The notes under the pieces are model-generated. The model worked only from the letters and a program-made list of their open reading frames with translations. It was not told where the DNA came from and searched no databases. Both the position numbers and the translations under genes were made by a program. From positions 682,001-746,000 of the forward strand of contig NZ_CP035494.1 in NCBI RefSeq assembly GCF_004135285.1: DNA of 64,000 bases, read 5' to 3'. The stretch comes from Microbacterium protaetiae (GTDB lineage: Bacteria; Actinomycetota; Actinomycetes; Actinomycetales; Microbacteriaceae). This document shows positions 33,557 to 41,607 of the stretch, one piece after another; position 1 is the stretch's first letter; every line of letters begins with the position of its first letter.

Positions 33557-34986
33557 TGACCACCACCGCCGAACAGCTCGAGACGCTTGCGGCATCCGCG
33601 GCTGCCGCGGCACCCGTGTGGCGTGCCGCCGACGCCGCCACCCGCGCCGGATGGCTGCGGGCCTTGGCCGACGCCCTGGACGCGCACCGCGACGAGCTCG
33701 TCGCGATCGCCGACCGCGAGACCCGGCTGGGCACCACACGCCTGACCGGAGAGGTCGGGCGCACCACCGGGCAGCTGCGGCTGTTCGCCGACGTGGTCGA
33801 AGAGGGCTCGTACCTCGAGCTCATCGTCGACGACGCCTCGGCCACTGCCCCCGAACTGCGGCGCATGCTCACCGGCGTCGGACCGGTCGCCGTGTTCTCG
33901 GCCTCGAACTTTCCGTTCGCCTTCTCGGTGTGCGGCGGTGACACGGCCTCGGCGCTGGCGGCCGGCAACCCGGTGATAGTGAAGGCGCACTCCGGGCATC
34001 CCGAGCTCTCCCGCCGTACGGCTGCGATAGCCGTCGAGGCGCTGGCCGCGGCCGGGGCACCCGAGGGATCGCTGGCGCTCGTCGAGGGCCGCGAGGCCGG
34101 CAACGCGCTCGTGCAGCATCCGGTCGTGCAGGCGGCCGGGTTCACCGGGTCGCTCGCCGGCGGCCGCGCCCTGTTCGATCTGGCCAGCGGCCGGCCCGAC
34201 CCGATCCCGTTCTACGGAGAGCTCGGCAGCATCAACCCGGTCGTGATCACCCCGGCAGCGGCCGCCACCCGCGGCGACGCGCTCGCACAGGGCCTGGCCG
34301 GATCGTTCACCCTGGGCGTCGGCCAGTTCTGCACCAAGCCGGGCGTGGTCTTCATTCCGCGCGGCGCCGGGTTCGAGGCATCCCTCGCCGCCGCCGTCGC
34401 CGAGGCCGGCGGCGGCCCGCTGCTGACCGATCGGATCACCGACGCTTTCCCCGCCGGAGTCGATGCGCTGGTGGCCGAGCCCTCGGTCGAACTTGTCGGG
34501 CGCGGGGCGCCGACCGAGAACGGCGCGCAGCCGGTCGTGTTGGCCACGGACGCCGCCGCTGTGGCCGCCGACCCCGAGGTGCTGCTGGCCGAGGTGTTCG
34601 GCCCGGTCACGCTGCTGGTGCGCTACGAGGGGCAGGACGAGCTGCACGCGGCCCTGCGCGCGGTGCCGGGAAGCCTGACCGCCACGCTGCACGCCGAGCC
34701 CGACGACGATGTGGCCGCCACACTCACGCTGCTCGAGCAGCGGGCCGGTCGCGTGCTTTTCGCGGGGTGGCCCACCGGCGTCGCCGTGACGTGGTCGCAG
34801 CACCATGGCGGACCGTGGCCGGCCACCACTTCGCTGCACACTTCGGTGGGCGCCACGGCGATCCGCCGCTTCCTGCGCCCGGTCGTTTATCAGGACGCCC
34901 CGGCCCGCCTGCTGCCGCCGGTGCTGCGCGACGAGGCGCTCGCGCGGCTGCCGCACCGCCGCAACGGCATCCTCGTGGCGCCCTGA
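33556..34986 (+). CDS. Alpha-ketoglutarate semialdehyde dehydrogenase (KGSADH, NADP-type ALDH)
   Basis: 476 residues from the ATG at 33556 (AAAGGA 7 bases upstream); GTG at 33553 is an alternative. Aldehyde dehydrogenase features: SASNFPFAFSVCGGDTASALAAGNPVIVKAH, catalytic Glu in FYGELGSINP and Cys in GVGQFCTKPG. The GELGSINP/GQFCTKPG pair is the hallmark of the KGSADH branch. It oxidises alpha-ketoglutarate semialdehyde to alpha-ketoglutarate, completing the oxidative uronate route into the TCA cycle. It is the last gene of the operon, followed by the palindrome-rich repeat at 35011. Confidence 0.9.
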   Translation: MTTTAEQLETLAASAAAAAPVWRAADAATRAGWLRALADALDAHRDELVAIADRETRLGTTRLTGEVGRTTGQLRLFADVVEEGSYLELIVDDASATAPELRRMLTGVGPVAVFSASNFPFAFSVCGGDTASALAAGNPVIVKAHSGHPELSRRTAAIAVEALAAAGAPEGSLALVEGREAGNALVQHPVVQAAGFTGSLAGGRALFDLASGRPDPIPFYGELGSINPVVITPAAAATRGDALAQGLAGSFTLGVGQFCTKPGVVFIPRGAGFEASLAAAVAEAGGGPLLTDRITDAFPAGVDALVAEPSVELVGRGAPTENGAQPVVLATDAAAVAADPEVLLAEVFGPVTLLVRYEGQDELHAALRAVPGSLTATLHAEPDDDVAATLTLLEQRAGRVLFAGWPTGVAVTWSQHHGGPWPATTSLHTSVGATAIRRFLRPVVYQDAPARLLPPVLRDEALARLPHRRNGILVAP

Positions 34987-35010
34987 CCCCTGTCGCGCCC
35001 GCCCCGCCTC

Positions 35011-35097
35011 GGGAAATTCCATATGGATTTTCCCAGGCCACATCAAACCGCCGGCAAATTGGTGTGGTTTCGGCAATTCCATATGGAATTTCCTCCA
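35011..35097. repeat. Nested-palindrome repeat, left copy (flanks PL11 gene)
   Basis: An ~87-base unit of three palindromes centred 30 bases apart: an imperfect 24-base palindrome at 35011-35034, a stem CCACATCAA/TTGGTGTGG at 35038-35067, and a second CCATATGG-centred palindrome at 35075-35091. The copy at 38728-38814 has the same order, orientation and spacing, with about 88% identity by manual alignment. The two copies enclose the PL11 gene. It lies between two convergent genes. Confidence 0.8.
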
Positions 35098-35117
35098 CAG
35101 GGAATTGCCGAAACCAC
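35064..35117. terminator. 17-base inverted repeat, likely bidirectional terminator
   Basis: GTGGTTTCGGCAATTCC (35064-35080) and its exact reverse complement (35101-35117) enclose a 20-base loop that itself contains the CCATATGG palindrome. It lies between the convergent KGSADH and PL11 genes, 7 bases from the PL11 stop. There is no U-tract. It uses part of the left repeat copy. Confidence 0.5.
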
Positions 35118-35123
35118 TCGGCG

Positions 35124-38100
35124 CTACTTCGTGACCTTCACCGTCACCGGGGCCGAGGTCGTCTCGCCCGCCGCGTTCGCGAACACAGCGACGATCGTGT
35201 GCGTGCCGCGCGAGACACCGGTCAGCGACACGCTCGCCCGCTGCCCGTTCGGCGACGCCGCGACAAGGTCGCCCGAGCCGACCACTTCGCCATCGAGCTC
35301 GAACCGGTACGAGGTGGCGTTCGTCCCCCACCACAGATCGGCGGTCGCGGTGAACGATCCATCTCCGTCCCAATTGTCGTGCGAGACGACGACCTTGCCG
35401 GGTGCGGCATCCGTCACCTTCACGGTCGTTGAGCCGGTCTTCGTCACGCCCTTCGCGTTCACGAGCTCGCCCGTGTAGACGTAGGTGCCGTTCTTCTTGC
35501 CGTTGAACGACACGGTCGCGCTCTGCGATGTGCCCGAGGCATCCAGCAGCCGCGTCGCCACCAGCGCGCCGTTCTCATACAGCCGGAACAACGACCCGGG
35601 CGTGCCCCACCACAGGTTCATGTCGACGTCGTACGTTCCGTCGTGCAGCCCGCTCGCCCATCCGCTGGTGTTCGACAGCGTCGCCGCCGACGGAGCAGCC
35701 GCGACCGCACTCGAGGGCGCGTTCGTGTACGCGATGCTCGCCGCCGGAACCTCGTCCATGCCCGCGCCGAGGTAATAGCTGGTGTGCGGCGGCTGGTTGT
35801 ACGCGCTGTTCTGCGACGCGACCGACTGGCGGTACTGCGAGTCGTGCATCAGGGTGGGAATCCGCTGATCGGTCACATCCGTCGTCGTGTACACGCGCAG
35901 CGCGTTGCCGTCATCGGTGCGCACCACGACCTCTTCGCGCCAGTCGCCGAGCAGGTCTGCCTGCAGCGACGGGTTGCCCTTGGTCGTGTTGTTCGTGAGG
36001 GTTCCATCCATCCGCAGCAGCTGGTCGGAGCTCTGCGTGGCAGGGTTCCACTCCGAGATCGTCGGCACGCCGGCCGCGCTGGCCTCGTCGTAGTCGTGGT
36101 CGAAGATCTCTTGCGAGAGGTCGCCGTCCCAGTTGATGACGAAGTTCGCTGCCGGGATGCTGGTGGACAGCAGTTCGCCGTGCTCTGACTTCAGCGACCC
36201 GGTCGGCGAGTTCCAGACGTTGCCGCCCACGTTCCACGCTTCGGCACCCGGACTTGTCGGGTCGATGTCGCCGGCGACGCCCCGCCCGGTGTCGTCGGTG
36301 GCAGCGGTCTGCCAGATCACCTCGCCGGTCTCGGCGTCGCGCATCGTGGCGCCGATGCCACCGTTGCCCGAGACATCCTCATGCACGGCGAACACCTCGA
36401 GACCGGGGCGATCGGTGACGAAGTCACCCACGTGCAGGGCGTCGCCGTGCCCGAGCTTCGTGTTGTACAGCGGAGTGCCGTCATCGTCGATCGTCATCGA
36501 GCCGAACACGATCTCGTCGAGGCCGTCGCGGTCGACATCGGCGGTCACCAGCTGGTGGTTGCCCTGCCCCTCGTACTGCTTGCCCGCGTCGTTCGAGTCG
36601 AACTTCCAGCGCTCGACGAGCTTGCCGTCGATGAGGTCCCAGGTCGTGATGACCGTGCGGGTGTAGTAGCCGCGGCTGAACACGGCGCTCGGGTGCTCGC
36701 CGTCGAAGTAGCCGACGCCGGCCAGGAACCGGTCGACGCGGTTTCCGTACGAGTCGCCCCACGCCGAGACGTCGCCGCGACCGGGGTCGTAGTCGACGGT
36801 GTCGATGGCGGCGCCGGTGCGCCCATCGAAGGCGGTGAGGTACTCGGGACCGTCGAGGATGTATCCGCTGGCGTTGCGGTAGTCGGCGTCTTTGTCGCCG
36901 ATGACCGTGCCGGTGCCATCGACTGTGCCGTCGGCGGTCTTGAAGAGCACCTCGGCCTTGCCGTCGCCGTCGAGGTCGAACACCACGAACTGCGTGTAGT
37001 GCGCTCCGGCACGGATGTTCACCCCGAGGTCGATGCGCCACAGCTTCGTGCCGTCCAACTCGACGGCATCCATGTACACCTTTCCGGTGTAGCCCGACTG
37101 CGAATTGTCCTTCGAGATCGACGGGCTCCACAAGAACACCAGCTCGTACTGGCCGTCACCGTCGAGGTCGCCCACGCTCGCGTCGCCGGGCGCATAGGTC
37201 ACCGTCTGCCCGTCGGGCAGCACGTCGTCGGCGGGCTTGTCCAGCGGAATGTCGAAGAACTGATCGGGGTGCACGGCGAACTCGTCGGTGGCCGGCACCT
37301 CGGCACCGTCGACGAGAGCTGTCACGAAGTAGGTCGAATCGGCGGTACCGCCCGCATCGAGAAGATTCGTCGAGTCGGTGATCGGCTTGTCGTTGACCCG
37401 CACGCCGTCGCGGTAGACGTTGAAGCCCAGCTTGCGATCATCCAGACCCAGCAGCCGCCAGCTCAGGTACACGCCGTCGTCGACCTTGACGGCCACCGGC
37501 GCCCGGTCGAGGTACTCCACCTGACGCACGAGGGTGGTCGCAACGGGGGTCGAGAAGACAGCGGAGCGCTCCGAGACGCCGCCGTCGTTGACCGCGGCGA
37601 TCCGGTACAGGTAGGGGCGCGTGGTCAGCACGTCGTCATCGGTGAACGTCGGCGCCGAGACAGTTCCGACGAGGTCGTAGGCGATGTCGGCACGGGTGCT
37701 GCGGTAGACCTTCCACTGCCGCGCGTCGCCGGCGTCATCCCAGGTGAGGGTGATGCTGTTGCGTTCGACCGTGGATGCCGCGACACCGGTGGGCACCACT
37801 GGTTTGGCCACGCTCGCGTCGATGACATCGACCGTCAGCCGCTCGCTCGGCTGCGAGACCCGCGCCCCCTTCACCGTCGCCACCGCGTAGTCATAGCTCT
37901 CGCCGATCTCGACATCGGTGTCGCGGAACGCGAGCTCCCCCGTGGTGCGGCCGATCTCGGTGAGGTCGTCGCCGTCGGCGCGGTACACCGCGTATCCGGT
38001 CGCGTCGGCCGCGGCATCCCAGCTCAGATCCACGGCCGGAACGGATGCCGCAACGGCGGCATGCAGCGCGGTGGGAGCGGCCAACGGCGTCTGCACCGTG

Positions 38101-38618
38101 AGGCCGTTGATGCGCCCGTCGCCTCCGGTGACGGTGACGTTCAGCTGCCCATCGGTCACCTCGATGGCGGGAAAGTACTTCTCATTGATGACACCGGAGT
38201 TCGTTCGCGGCCCGGCATAGGCGGTGCCCTCGACGTCGAGACTCGTGGTGTTGCCGGCGATGAGGTCGCCCGCCCACACGGTGACCTCGTAGGTGCCGTC
38301 GGGCACATCGACGGCGAACGACTGGTTCGCGCTGATCGTGAAGTCGCCCTTCATCGCGTCGTCACCGCCGCGGTCGCGGAAGCCGTTCGAGGCCGGCGCG
38401 ACCGTGAACCCGTAGCCGGCGTCGGCGGAGTACGTCGTGCCGGGGTTGACGCCGATCCATCCGTCGGCGATCGGCGAGGCGGGCCCGCCGAAGTCGAACG
38501 CGAGGTCGATGTCGTCGGCTGCTGCGGCGGGGCCTGCCAGCGCGAGCCCTCCGGTGACGACGACGACGCTCGTCAGTGCCGCGACGAGCGGCCGGATGCG
38601 GCGGTGCTGATCTCGCAC
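35124..38618 (-). CDS. Secreted multidomain PL11 rhamnogalacturonan lyase
   Basis: 1164 residues from GTG at 38618, chosen because GAAGGAG lies 5 bases upstream; an ATG at 38636 would overlap that site. Signal peptide to about residue 34 (GPAAAADDI). Domains in order: malectin-like beta-sandwich (~36-175), two fibronectin III repeats (~180-265 and 270-360), PL11 eight-bladed propeller (~365-975), and two related Ig-like repeats (~985-1164) with NLWWGTPGSLFRLYENG and DLWWGTNATSYRFELDG. PL11 signs: GDLDGDGQYELVF, GVNIRAGAHYTQFVVFDLDGDGKAEV, calcium-type D-rich loops, LGDWREEVVVR. It cleaves rhamnogalacturonan I by beta-elimination outside the cell. There is no sortase motif. Confidence 0.93.
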   Translation of the reverse strand: MRDQHRRIRPLVAALTSVVVVTGGLALAGPAAAADDIDLAFDFGGPASPIADGWIGVNPGTTYSADAGYGFTVAPASNGFRDRGGDDAMKGDFTISANQSFAVDVPDGTYEVTVWAGDLIAGNTTSLDVEGTAYAGPRTNSGVINEKYFPAIEVTDGQLNVTVTGGDGRINGLTVQTPLAAPTALHAAVAASVPAVDLSWDAAADATGYAVYRADGDDLTEIGRTTGELAFRDTDVEIGESYDYAVATVKGARVSQPSERLTVDVIDASVAKPVVPTGVAASTVERNSITLTWDDAGDARQWKVYRSTRADIAYDLVGTVSAPTFTDDDVLTTRPYLYRIAAVNDGGVSERSAVFSTPVATTLVRQVEYLDRAPVAVKVDDGVYLSWRLLGLDDRKLGFNVYRDGVRVNDKPITDSTNLLDAGGTADSTYFVTALVDGAEVPATDEFAVHPDQFFDIPLDKPADDVLPDGQTVTYAPGDASVGDLDGDGQYELVFLWSPSISKDNSQSGYTGKVYMDAVELDGTKLWRIDLGVNIRAGAHYTQFVVFDLDGDGKAEVLFKTADGTVDGTGTVIGDKDADYRNASGYILDGPEYLTAFDGRTGAAIDTVDYDPGRGDVSAWGDSYGNRVDRFLAGVGYFDGEHPSAVFSRGYYTRTVITTWDLIDGKLVERWKFDSNDAGKQYEGQGNHQLVTADVDRDGLDEIVFGSMTIDDDGTPLYNTKLGHGDALHVGDFVTDRPGLEVFAVHEDVSGNGGIGATMRDAETGEVIWQTAATDDTGRGVAGDIDPTSPGAEAWNVGGNVWNSPTGSLKSEHGELLSTSIPAANFVINWDGDLSQEIFDHDYDEASAAGVPTISEWNPATQSSDQLLRMDGTLTNNTTKGNPSLQADLLGDWREEVVVRTDDGNALRVYTTTDVTDQRIPTLMHDSQYRQSVASQNSAYNQPPHTSYYLGAGMDEVPAASIAYTNAPSSAVAAAPSAATLSNTSGWASGLHDGTYDVDMNLWWGTPGSLFRLYENGALVATRLLDASGTSQSATVSFNGKKNGTYVYTGELVNAKGVTKTGSTTVKVTDAAPGKVVVSHDNWDGDGSFTATADLWWGTNATSYRFELDGEVVGSGDLVAASPNGQRASVSLTGVSRGTHTIVAVFANAAGETTSAPVTVKVTK

Positions 38619-38641
38619 AAGATCTCCTTCGATCATGGGAT

Positions 38642-38656
38642 GGGAAAGCGCTTACC
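38642..38656. promoter_or_regulatory. LacI-type operator upstream of the large PL11 gene
   Basis: GGGAAAGCGCTTACC (core GAAAGCGCTTAC) differs by one base from a perfect palindrome and lies 24 bases upstream of the GTG start. It is the same GCGC class as 4781-4794 and 38839-38850. Confidence 0.65.
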
Positions 38657-38670
38657 AGACGCGCATCTCT

Positions 38671-38700
38671 ATTTTTCCCCACCCCGCCGCGTCGCGTCAA
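38671..38700 (-). promoter_or_regulatory. Candidate promoter of the large PL11 gene
   Basis: Minus strand: TTGACG (38700-38695), 18-base spacer, AAAAAT (38676-38671). The operator at 38642-38656 would lie just beyond the start point. The -10 is poor, so confidence is modest. Confidence 0.4.
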
Positions 38701-38727
38701 CCCTCCGCTCAAGACACCGGTCCAGCG

Positions 38728-38814
38728 GGGAAATTCCATATGGAATTTCCCAACCCACATCAAACTGCCGGAAAATTGATGTGGTCTCGCGAATTCCATA
38801 TCGAATTTCCCCGG
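38728..38814. repeat. Nested-palindrome repeat, right copy (flanks PL11 gene)
   Basis: It starts with a perfect 24-base palindrome (38728-38751, centre CCATATGG), then a perfect 9-base stem CCACATCAA/TTGATGTGG (38755-38763 with 38776-38784), then a CCATAT-centred element (38791-38810). It is a direct repeat of 35011-35097. It lies between the divergent PL11 and GH35 genes, outside their operators. Within it TTGATG and TATCGA are 17 bases apart, a possible plus-strand promoter. Confidence 0.8.
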
Positions 38815-38838
38815 CACCCGCGGAGCGGGAGGGGCGGG

Positions 38839-38850
38839 GAAAGCGCTTGC
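38839..38850. promoter_or_regulatory. LacI-type operator upstream of GH35
   Basis: GAAAGCGCTTGC, one mismatch from the palindrome, ends 16 bases before the GH35 ATG at 38867. It is the same class as the box before the PL11 gene 190 bases away, so both divergent units are probably under one regulator. Confidence 0.62.
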
Positions 38851-38866
38851 CGGATAGGGTGATCAC

Positions 38867-40624
38867 ATGACGGAAACCTCACGCTTCCGGATCGGCGAGA
38901 CCGACTTCCTGCTCGACGGCCGCGCACACCGCATCATCTCCGGCGCGATGCACTACCCGCGCATCCACCCCGACCTCTGGCGCGACCGCATCCGCACAGC
39001 CAAGCTCATGGGCCTGAACGCCATCGAGACCTATGTCGCCTGGAACGCCCACGAACCGGTGCGCGGCCAGTGGCGAGAAGACGGTGACGTCGACCTCGGC
39101 CGCTTCCTCGACATCGTCGCCGAAGAGGGACTGCACGCGATCGTGCGCCCCGGCCCATACGTGTGCGCCGAGTGGCACAACGGCGGCCTGCCCACCTGGC
39201 TCACGGCCGAGCCCGGCATCCGCCTGCGCAGTTCCGACCCGCGCTACCTCGCCGAAATCACCGGATACCTCGAGAAGGTCAACGCGATCATCGCGCCACG
39301 CCAGATCGACACCGGCGGATCGGTGATCCTCGTGCAGATCGAGAACGAATACGGCGCCTACGGCAGCGACACCGCCTACCTCGACCACCTCGTGCGCCTC
39401 ACCCGGGCCGCGGGCATCACGGTGCCGCTCACCCAGGTCGACCAGCCCATCGCGCACATGCTCGAGAACGGCGCCCACCCCGCCCTGCACAAGACCGGCT
39501 CGTTCGGCGGCCGCATCCACGAACGTCTGGCCACTTTGCGCGAGCACCAGAGCACCGGCCCGCTGATGTGCATGGAGTTCTGGTGCGGCTGGTTCGACCA
39601 CTGGGGCGAGAAGCACCACACGACCTCGGCCGAAGACAGCGCCGCCGACCTCGAACTGCTGCTGGCCGCCGGCGCCTCGGTGAACATCTACATGGTGCAC
39701 GGCGGCACCAACTTCGGCCTGACCGCCGGCGCGAACGACTCGGGGCGCTACCTGCCGATGACCACCAGCTACGACTACGACGCCCCGATCAGCGAGGCGG
39801 GCGAGATCACCGAGAAGTTCCGCGCTTTCCGCGAGGTGATTGCCCGGCACGCGCCGGTGCCCGACGAGCCGCTGCCCGAGCCGCACGACGCACCCGTGCT
39901 GGCTGCGGCCCTGCATCTCGTCTCGAACCCGCTGGCCGACGCCACGACCGACCGGGGCGAGTTCCCCGCTCCCCCGACCTTCGACGAGCTCGGCCCCGAC
40001 ATCGCGCTCGCCGAGTACACGGCATCCGTTCCCGGCAGCGGCGTGCTCGCCGCCGACGTGCGCGACATCGCGTGGATCTCGCGTGACGGCACGTCGGTCG
40101 GCACCCTGCAGCGCACGCTCGGCGACCACAGCCTGGCGCTGCCGGCCGGCGACACGCTCACCCTGCGCGTCGAAGAGACCGGCCGCGTGAACTACGACAC
40201 CAAGATCGGCGAGCCGAAGGGGCTCATCGGCACCCCGCGGCTGAACGGCGAGCCGATCGACGGCCCCTGGCGGGTGCGCACGATCGATGTCTTCGCTCTC
40301 GAGAGTGCGGTGCGGGATGCCGCAGCCGACGATGCCGCGGCCAGCGGCCCGATTGCCGGCCCGGCGGGGCTGCGCGCCACTTTCGCGCTCGACGAGCCGG
40401 CCGATCTCTTCCTCGACACCCGAGGCTGGGGCAAGGGATACGCCTGGGTCAACGGATTCTTCCTCGGACGCTACTGGCGGCGGGGCCCGCAGCGTACGCT
40501 GTACGTTCCGGTCCCCGCGACGCGCGCGGGGCAGAACCACATCGTCATCGTCGAACTGGAGACGATGACCGACGCCACGGCGCGCTTCGTCGCGCGCCCC
40601 GATCTGGGACACGAGGTGGAGTGA
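38867..40624 (+). CDS. GH35 beta-galactosidase, intracellular
   Basis: 585 residues. GH35 TIM-barrel motifs: HRIISGAMHYPRIHPDLWRDRIRTAK, PGPYVCAEWHNGGLP, acid/base Glu161 in QIENEYGAYG, nucleophile Glu237 in MEFWCGWFDHWG, and MVHGGTNFG. The C-terminus carries the jelly-roll domain ending WGKGYAWVNGFFLGRYW, as in complete members. No signal peptide, so it removes terminal beta-galactose from imported oligomers such as those of RG-I galactan side chains. AGGGTG lies 9 bases before the ATG. It is the first gene of a three-gene operon. Confidence 0.93.
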   Translation: MTETSRFRIGETDFLLDGRAHRIISGAMHYPRIHPDLWRDRIRTAKLMGLNAIETYVAWNAHEPVRGQWREDGDVDLGRFLDIVAEEGLHAIVRPGPYVCAEWHNGGLPTWLTAEPGIRLRSSDPRYLAEITGYLEKVNAIIAPRQIDTGGSVILVQIENEYGAYGSDTAYLDHLVRLTRAAGITVPLTQVDQPIAHMLENGAHPALHKTGSFGGRIHERLATLREHQSTGPLMCMEFWCGWFDHWGEKHHTTSAEDSAADLELLLAAGASVNIYMVHGGTNFGLTAGANDSGRYLPMTTSYDYDAPISEAGEITEKFRAFREVIARHAPVPDEPLPEPHDAPVLAAALHLVSNPLADATTDRGEFPAPPTFDELGPDIALAEYTASVPGSGVLAADVRDIAWISRDGTSVGTLQRTLGDHSLALPAGDTLTLRVEETGRVNYDTKIGEPKGLIGTPRLNGEPIDGPWRVRTIDVFALESAVRDAAADDAAASGPIAGPAGLRATFALDEPADLFLDTRGWGKGYAWVNGFFLGRYWRRGPQRTLYVPVPATRAGQNHIVIVELETMTDATARFVARPDLGHEVE

Positions 40625-41607
40625 TGGTGTTCGACGCCGCATTCGCATGGGTGCGCCGGCACATCGACGCGGGGCGCTTGCCCGGTGCCGTGCTCGGCGT
40701 GACCGACGCGCACGGTGCGACCGCGCTCGAGGCGTTCGGCCAGGTGCACGGTCGTGCCACGCGCACCGACGATGTCTACCCGCTGTTCTCGATCACCAAG
40801 GTGCTCACCGGGATCACCGCCGCACGGGCTGTCGAACGCGGGCTGCTGACCTTGAACACGCCCCTGTCCGATGCCCTGCCGGGCTTCGGCGTCGCTCGAG
40901 ATGACACCGTACGACTGTGGCACCTCGGCAGCCATACCTCGGGCATCTCCGAGCCGCCGCTGGACACCCCGCTGCCGCTGCGCGAAGAACTGCTCACCCG
41001 CGGGCGTGACTTCGTCGCAGGCACCGCGTCACGCTACTCCACCCTCGCCTCCGAGGGCATCGCCGCGCTGATCGAGCACGCCGAAGGACGAACCTGGGAT
41101 GCCGCACTCGGCGAGTGGGCGGCCGGCATCGGCGCCGGCGGCCTGACCCTTGACCCCGAGCATCCCGTCCCGGTCATCGATGCGGCACAGGCGGGTCTGG
41201 ACATGGCGCGCTTCCGCGCGACCCGCTCCCCCGGCGCCGGACTCGCCGGTCGCGCCGACGACCTGCTGTGTGTCGGACGCGAGCTGCTGCGCATCGGCGC
41301 GGGCGCGGCCGACAGCATCGTCAAGCCGGCAACGCTTCAGATGATGCGACGCCCGCTGACCGGCGACATCCCGCGCCTGGAACCATACCCGGCCGCCCGC
41401 GGACAGGACTGGGGCTTCACCTGGAATCTGCGCTCGCGCGCACCGGGTCTGATCGACCGTGACACCTACGGCCACGGCGGCTGGTCGGGCACCGAGTTCT
41501 GGGTGCACCCGACGGCGGGCATCGCCTGGGTGCTGCTGACGAACCAGGCGATGCGCCCGGGCGTCGACGTTGACGAACTCGACAACGCGATCGTCGGGGC
41601 GAGGTGA
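40624..41607 (+). CDS. Serine hydrolase, class C beta-lactamase-like
   Basis: 327 residues. SxxK motif Ser-Ile-Thr-Lys at about residues 56-59 (PLFSITKVLTG), second motif Tyr-Ser-Thr-Leu in RYSTLASEG, and C-terminal HGGWSG replacing KTG. Start ATG 40624 overlaps the GH35 stop (TGATG) after a GAGGTGGAG ribosome-binding site; GTG at 40621 is possible. No signal peptide. It is unlike the serine hydrolase at 11531 in length and in lacking its C-terminal beta domain. It sits between two beta-galactosidases, so esterase action on acylated oligosaccharides is plausible but unproven. Confidence 0.8.
   Translation: MVFDAAFAWVRRHIDAGRLPGAVLGVTDAHGATALEAFGQVHGRATRTDDVYPLFSITKVLTGITAARAVERGLLTLNTPLSDALPGFGVARDDTVRLWHLGSHTSGISEPPLDTPLPLREELLTRGRDFVAGTASRYSTLASEGIAALIEHAEGRTWDAALGEWAAGIGAGGLTLDPEHPVPVIDAAQAGLDMARFRATRSPGAGLAGRADDLLCVGRELLRIGAGAADSIVKPATLQMMRRPLTGDIPRLEPYPAARGQDWGFTWNLRSRAPGLIDRDTYGHGGWSGTEFWVHPTAGIAWVLLTNQAMRPGVDVDELDNAIVGAR

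Noticed and set aside
35064..35117. Inverted repeat as a transposon end
   Set aside because: No transposase and no target duplication are seen, and the partner copy at 38728 lacks the 17-base arm. A terminator role between convergent genes is simpler.
32884..35373. 829-codon minus-strand frame opposite the KGSADH gene
   Set aside because: Shadow of KGSADH and the enolase-family gene. It also reads through the palindromic repeat.
36381..38870. 829-codon plus-strand frame opposite the large PL11 gene
   Set aside because: Low-complexity V/G/H/R-rich shadow of the PL11 codons. It crosses the operator and repeat at its end.
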